Below, piece after piece: positions 60,622-64,000 of a stretch of 64,000 nt of DNA. The number at the start of each line of letters is the position of its first letter. The first letter of the stretch is position 1. This DNA is from Paraburkholderia sp. CNPSo 3274 (lineage in GTDB: Bacteria > Pseudomonadota > Gammaproteobacteria > Burkholderiales > Burkholderiaceae). Both the position numbers and the translations under genes were made by a program. The stretch spans positions 1 to 64,000 of the forward strand of contig NZ_JAMBPR010000025.1 in NCBI RefSeq assembly GCF_024206475.1. The letters run 5' to 3'. The notes beneath the pieces are model-generated. The model was not told the DNA's origin, did not search any database, and saw only the letters and a list, made by a program, of their open reading frames with translations.

Positions 60622-62568
60622 TTACTGACTGCCGTCGCCGTCGCCCGACTGGCTGGCCGAACCGAGCGAACCGTAGAGCTTCACCTTCGAGCGCTCGCGC
60701 AGCGCGTCGAGGTACGCCTGCACCTGCGACTGGCCGTCCACCTGAGCAAGCTGCTGCTGCGCGGCGGCCAGACGCGGGCCCTCTGCGGCCGGACCGTTGG
60801 TCACGCTATTCACGCGATAAATCGCATAGCCGTCCTTGCCAAGGTCCACGCCCACGTAAGCAGGCAGCTTCTGCGAATCGGCCTTGAAAACGGCGGAGAG
60901 CGCGCTGGGCGGCAGGCCCTGGGCGTCGTTGCGCGACACCTTGAGCGCCGACGAGAAACCATCGGTCGACTTCGACTTCTGCAGTTCCGCGAGTTGGGCC
61001 TCGCCGTCCTTGCGCGCCATGTCGGCGGCCTGCTGCGCGACCACCTTCTGGCGCACGGCATCCTTGACCGCGGCGAACGCGGGCACGGCGGCCGGCTGGT
61101 AGTTCGTCACGTGAGCCGAGATCAGCGTGCTGTTGCCAACATCGATCGCCTGGGTGTTGTTGTGCTGGTTCACCGAGTCGCTCGCGAATACAGCGTCGAG
61201 GAACTTCTGGTTGTTCAGCGGGCTATCCGGCGGCAGCGTTGCATTCGGCTTCGGCGTGACCGTGGCCGTCTGGATCGTCAGCTTGTACTTGTCCGCGGCT
61301 GGCTGCAGGCTCTTGGCCTGCTCGTAGACCACCGACGTGAAGCCATCGCTCGCGTCGGCAAGCAGCTTCGCGGCTTGCTGCGCCTTCACGTCGTTCGTGA
61401 TCTGCGCCTTCACGTCGTCGAACGGCTTCGTAACCGCCGGCTTCAAGTCCGTGACCTTGACGATGTGATAGCCGAAGTCCGACTGGATTACGTCGCTGAT
61501 TTCGTCCTTCTTGAGCTTGAAGACCGCGGCGTCGAACGCCTGGCCGCCCGCGATCATGCCGGGGCCGAAGTAGCCGAGGTCGCCGCCCTTCGAGGCCGAA
61601 CCCGGGTCCTGCGATTCCTTCTGCGCGATCTGCGCGAACTGATCCGGATGCGCCTTCACTTCGGCGAGGATCGATTCGGCCTTTTGCTTCGCGGCATTGC
61701 GCACGTCGGCGCTCGCGTCCTTCGGCACCGTGATCAGGATGTGGCTCGCGCGCACTTCTTCCTGCGTACGGTAGTGCGCGATGTTGTCGTCGTAGTACTT
61801 CTTGAGATCGGCGTCGCTCGGCTGCACGCCGGCGGCAACCGTAGCCGCCGAGAGCACGAGATACTGGATCTGTGCCGTGGCCGGCGTGGCGAAAGCGTTC
61901 TTGTTCGCGTCGTAGTACGCCTGCAGTTGCGCGTCGGTCGGCTGAACCTTGGGCGCATAGTCACTCGCGTGGAACGCGAGGCCCTGGACGTCGCGCTGCT
62001 GCTCCGAGAGGCCCGTGAGCTGCTGCGCGAGCGCCTTCGGCGTGAACGCGCTGCTGATGATCGACGCCGGCAGTTGCTGCATGGCGAGGCTATAGCGAAC
62101 GCGCTCGTCGTACTGCTCGGGCGTCATGCCCTGCATGGCGAGCAATTGCTTGTACTGGTCGAGATTAATCGAGCCGTCAGGATTCTTGAGCGACGAGATC
62201 ACCGGGTCGGAGAGCAGCGCGCGGCGCACGGCGTCGTCCGAGGCGGTGAGGTGCAGGCGCTGCGTTTCGTCCACGAGCACGCGCTGCTGGATCAGACCGT
62301 CGAGGATGTCCTTGCGGTGCTGGGGCGTGTCGAACATGCTCGCGTCGAATTGCGCGCCGAGGACCTGGCGGGCCTGGTCGAGCTGCTGGCGCGCGGCGTT
62401 GTCGTATTCGACACGCGTGATTTTGTGCCCGTTGACGCTCGCGACGTTCGCGCTTTCATCGAAGAAGCCGCGGAAACCTTGAATACCGACGAAGCCCAAC
62501 CCTGGCAGGACGACCAGGAGCAGCATGAACATCATCAGGCGTTTGTGATTGCGGAAAAAGTCGAGCAT
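60622..62568 (-). CDS. ppiD: Periplasmic chaperone PpiD
   Basis: A 648-residue membrane-anchored SurA/parvulin-type chaperone near the Sec translocon. It starts MLDFFRNHKRLMMFMLLLVV, a single anchor helix, followed by the SurA_N-like helical region (VEYDNAARQQLDQARQVLGA). One clear parvulin domain follows (VRASHILITVPKDASADVRN, PGSASKGGDLGYFGPGMIAG, FGYHIVKVTDLKP), then a long C-terminal region. The ATG at 62568 was chosen: the longer frame to 62733 runs through the tRNA-Asp gene. Confidence 0.95.
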   Translation of the reverse strand: MLDFFRNHKRLMMFMLLLVVLPGLGFVGIQGFRGFFDESANVASVNGHKITRVEYDNAARQQLDQARQVLGAQFDASMFDTPQHRKDILDGLIQQRVLVDETQRLHLTASDDAVRRALLSDPVISSLKNPDGSINLDQYKQLLAMQGMTPEQYDERVRYSLAMQQLPASIISSAFTPKALAQQLTGLSEQQRDVQGLAFHASDYAPKVQPTDAQLQAYYDANKNAFATPATAQIQYLVLSAATVAAGVQPSDADLKKYYDDNIAHYRTQEEVRASHILITVPKDASADVRNAAKQKAESILAEVKAHPDQFAQIAQKESQDPGSASKGGDLGYFGPGMIAGGQAFDAAVFKLKKDEISDVIQSDFGYHIVKVTDLKPAVTKPFDDVKAQITNDVKAQQAAKLLADASDGFTSVVYEQAKSLQPAADKYKLTIQTATVTPKPNATLPPDSPLNNQKFLDAVFASDSVNQHNNTQAIDVGNSTLISAHVTNYQPAAVPAFAAVKDAVRQKVVAQQAADMARKDGEAQLAELQKSKSTDGFSSALKVSRNDAQGLPPSALSAVFKADSQKLPAYVGVDLGKDGYAIYRVNSVTNGPAAEGPRLAAAQQQLAQVDGQSQVQAYLDALRERSKVKLYGSLGSASQSGDGDGSQ

Positions 62569-62671
62569 GCGTGACCAGACGTTGAGGGCGCCAAAAAATG
62601 GAACGCCCGATATTACAACAGCGGCCAACAAAAAAGGCGAACCGGAGTTCGCCTTCTTGTCGAGATATCCT

Positions 62672-62748
62672 TGGCGGAGCGGACGGGACTCGAACCCGCG
62701 ACCCCCGGCGTGACAGGCCGGTATTCTAACCAACTGAACTACCGCTCC
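62672..62748 (-). tRNA. tRNA-Asp (GTC)
   Basis: A 77-base cloverleaf with acceptor stem GGAGCGG, D-arm GTTCAGTTGG, anticodon loop CTGTCAC (GTC), T-arm with GGTTCGAGTCC and a genome-encoded CCA. It lies between ppiD and tRNA-Val on the same strand. Confidence 0.98.
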
Positions 62749-62782
62749 GTGCGGGTTGCGCTACGTACCGGAACTGAAGCTG

Positions 62783-62858
62783 TGGTGGGTGCTGAGAGGC
62801 TCGAACTCCCGACCTACGCCTTGTAAGGGCGCCGCTCTACCAACTGAGCTAAGCACCC
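62783..62858 (-). tRNA. tRNA-Val (TAC)
   Basis: A 76-base cloverleaf: acceptor GGGTGCT, D-arm TAGCTCAGTTGGTAGAGC, anticodon loop CTTACAA (TAC), T-arm GGGAGTTCGAGCC and encoded CCA. 34 bases from tRNA-Asp; probably cotranscribed. Confidence 0.98.
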
Positions 62859-62917
62859 AGCTTCATGCTTTCCTGCGCTGCGACTTCTGCTGCGCTCCCC
62901 ATCGGGTAGCGAGCCCG

Positions 62918-63190
62918 CTAGTTTAGCGCATCCTTCAGCGCTTTACCAGGCCTAAATTTGGGCACCTTTGCCGCCTTGATTTTGATCGCGTCGCCAGTAC
63001 GCGGATTGCGGCCCGTACGCGCCGTACGCTTGCCGACGGCGAACGTGCCAAAGCCGACGAGCGTAACCGAGCCGCCCTTCTTGAGCGTCCCTTTGACGCC
63101 GCCGATCACGGCGTCGAGTGCGCGTCCCGCAGCCGCCTTCGAAATGTCGGCTTGTTGCGCGATATGGTCAATCAGTTCCGTTTTATTCAT
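62918..63190 (-). CDS. hupB: HU-type nucleoid protein
   Basis: A 90-residue histone-like DNA-binding protein. It starts MNKTELIDHIAQQADISKAA and contains the flexible arm motif TGRNPRTGDAIKI with the Pro that intercalates into DNA, and ends AAKVPKFRPGKALKDALN. Placed between lon and the tRNAs as in other Burkholderia-like genomes. Transcribed from its own strong promoter at 63279-63307. Confidence 0.98.
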   Translation of the reverse strand: MNKTELIDHIAQQADISKAAAGRALDAVIGGVKGTLKKGGSVTLVGFGTFAVGKRTARTGRNPRTGDAIKIKAAKVPKFRPGKALKDALN

Positions 63191-63251
63191 TCCAGCCCCC
63201 GAGAATGTGTTTGGGTAAACGTAAGAAAGAAGTTCAACTTATTGGATAGAC

Positions 63252-63273
63252 GTCCCCGCCATAGCGCGGGGAC
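63252..63273 (-). promoter_or_regulatory. 5'-leader hairpin of hupB
   Basis: Perfect 8-bp arms GTCCCCGC/GCGGGGAC (63273-63266 and 63259-63252 on the minus strand) with a 6-base loop. It begins at about the predicted transcription start, so the mRNA would carry a stem-loop at its 5' end, which commonly slows 5' decay. Confidence 0.65.
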
Positions 63274-63278
63274 CGCTC

Positions 63279-63307
63279 ATTTAACGGGGCCGAAAGGGCC
63301 GTGTCAA
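63279..63307 (-). promoter_or_regulatory. Sigma-70 promoter of hupB
   Basis: On the minus strand: consensus TTGACA (63307-63302), 17-base spacer, TTAAAT (63284-63279, 4 of 6 to consensus). Predicted start near 63272, giving an 80-base leader. Confidence 0.75.
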
Positions 63308-63426
63308 GCGGGGTTGAGCCTGATTTGGCGCGGGATTCGAGGGATTATTCGAAGGAGTATCGAACATGTGGGAAAACGCAGAAAAGACCGCTGGTTGTCA
63401 TCACAGCGTCAAGGATTGTGACGCAA

Positions 63427-63465
63427 ATAAAAAAGCCCGCGGGAGCATCCCGCGGGCTTTTTGGG
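63427..63465 (-). terminator. Intrinsic terminator of lon
   Basis: Perfect 14-bp stem (63431-63444 with 63448-63461, including AAGCCCGCGGGA), 3-base loop, and T residues downstream on the minus strand (TTTTTTATT). Confidence 0.95.
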
Positions 63466-63513
63466 TCCAACGCGCCGCGTATGAGCGCGGCTTGTTGAAG
63501 GCGTACTGAAGGC

Positions 63514-64000
63514 TTAGTGCTTGACGACTTCCGTTGCGCCGGCATCCTTCGATTCGGCCACGGGCGCCTTGGCATCCTCGGCCTTCACCTCTTCTTCCGG
63601 CAGCGGCTGCGGCACACGTTCGAGCGCGAGTTCGAGCACCTTGTCGATCCAGCGGACCGGCACGATTTCGATCGAGTTCTTCACGTTGTCCGGAATCTCG
63701 GTGAGATCCTTGACGTTCTCTTCCGGGATCAGCACGAGCTTGATGCCGCCACGATGCGCTGCGAGCAGCTTCTCCTTCAGGCCGCCGATCGGCAGCACTT
63801 CGCCGCGCAGCGTGATCTCGCCCGTCATCGCAACGTCAGCACGCACCGGAATACCGGTGAGCACGGACACGAGCGCCGTCGTCATCGCACCGCCTGCGGA
63901 CGGACCGTCCTTCGGCGTCGCGCCTTCCGGCACGTGGATGTGGATGTCCTGCTTCTCGAACGCTTCGTCCTTGATACCAAGACGACGCGAACGCGATCGC
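63514..64000 (-). CDS. lon: ATP-dependent protease La, C-terminal part (partial)
   Basis: The C-terminal protease domain of Lon; the ATPase part lies beyond the window. Visible are HVPEGATPKDGPSAGGAMTT with the catalytic serine in DGPSAGG, TGEITLRGEVLPIGGLKEKL with the catalytic lysine region (LKEKLLAAHRGGI), and the ENVKDLTEIPD end of the domain. It finishes with about 30 residues rich in Glu, Ala and Lys, which are not part of the core. Followed by a terminator and hupB, the usual neighbour. Confidence 0.97.
   Translation of the reverse strand, partial: RSRSRRLGIKDEAFEKQDIHIHVPEGATPKDGPSAGGAMTTALVSVLTGIPVRADVAMTGEITLRGEVLPIGGLKEKLLAAHRGGIKLVLIPEENVKDLTEIPDNVKNSIEIVPVRWIDKVLELALERVPQPLPEEEVKAEDAKAPVAESKDAGATEVVKH

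Larger units (their letters stand above)
63191..63513. other. hupB upstream region and lon 3' flank
   Basis: A 323-base stretch without a gene. It holds the lon terminator (63427-63465), the hupB promoter (63279-63307) and the leader hairpin (63252-63273). The rest, about 63310-63425, shows no recognised element; a 48-codon plus-strand frame there was rejected. Confidence 0.7.

Noticed and set aside
62569..62733. N-terminal extension of ppiD
   Set aside because: This stretch overlaps the tRNA-Asp gene; the ATG at 62568 directly starts the membrane anchor expected for PpiD.
63366..63509. A 47-residue plus-strand frame beginning MWENAEKTAGCHHSVKDCDA with an AAGGAG site
   Set aside because: It reads straight through the lon terminator and has no other support; probably chance despite the ribosome-like sequence.
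1..64000. Mobile elements, CRISPR arrays, prophage or restriction genes
   Set aside because: No transposase, integrase, Cas, phage structural or methyltransferase gene and no regularly spaced repeat of CRISPR size was found. The Fic operator array was considered but its units are 10 bp with 7-10 bp gaps, not repeats and spacers.

Overview
The window is high-GC (mid-60s %), densely packed bacterial DNA that reads as core chromosome of a Burkholderiaceae member, most like Burkholderia sensu lato / Paraburkholderia. This rests on recognised protein families and gene order (mltG-tmk-holB-tatD, lon-hupB-tRNA-Val-tRNA-Asp-ppiD, selO-msrB-yciB-bolA-ppiC, single-chain 1361-residue PurL), not on a database search. 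I see no insertion sequence, integrase, prophage, rRNA or CRISPR array.

Layout. 1-5.5 kb: an acyl-CoA dehydrogenase followed by ETF-ubiquinone oxidoreductase (cut by the window edge), an AraC-type regulator and acetoacetyl-CoA synthetase, all on the minus strand. 5.5-11 kb: a long, unusually AT-rich intergenic region and then the complete arginine deiminase operon arcDABC, ending in a strong terminator. 11-15 kb: a small RRM protein, PPK2, a PRC-barrel protein, a 58-residue proline-rich small protein, a GNAT acetyltransferase, a hot-dog thioesterase and YnfA. 15-18 kb: 2-aminoethylphosphonate degradation (phnW-phnX) divergent from a LysR regulator with a clear LysR box between them. 18-24 kb: small stress and envelope genes (phosphoribosyltransferase, YciI, PsiF-like, SYLF lipoprotein), a glycosyltransferase and an AAA ATPase. 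24-27 kb: osmotic-stress pair otsA and an MscS-type channel. 27-32 kb: a Rap1a/Tai-like protein, an ankyrin protein, tatD, holB, tmk and mltG, then ygfZ and an NRDE protein on the other strand. 34-43.7 kb: a minus-strand fatty-acid catabolism cluster (acyl-CoA ligase, FadB-like enzyme, thiolase, accessory proteins) with a nicotinamidase inside it and a rearranged hydrolase pseudogene at its end. 43.8-47.7 kb: selO, msrB, yciB, bolA and a parvulin. 47.8-53.2 kb: a class II Fic protein with a striking operator array, then purL. 53.5-58.4 kb: a DadA-like oxidoreductase, nnr and pgi. 58.4-60.5 kb: an ABC ATPase head-to-head with tesA, and a small lipoprotein. 60.6-64 kb: ppiD, two tRNAs, hupB and the 3' part of lon.

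Most of the window is ordinary housekeeping. The most distinctive signal is in front of the Fic gene: six copies of a 10-bp element arranged as two identical triads (plus, minus, plus orientation) with a strict 17-bp period, wrapped around a promoter that appears to give a leaderless mRNA. Other points of interest are an alpha/beta-hydrolase gene destroyed by a central deletion combined with a small inversion; a palindrome shared by two promoters of the beta-oxidation cluster and a second copy nearby; a long hairpin between arcB and arcC; and a hupB promoter that would place a hairpin at the 5' end of its mRNA.
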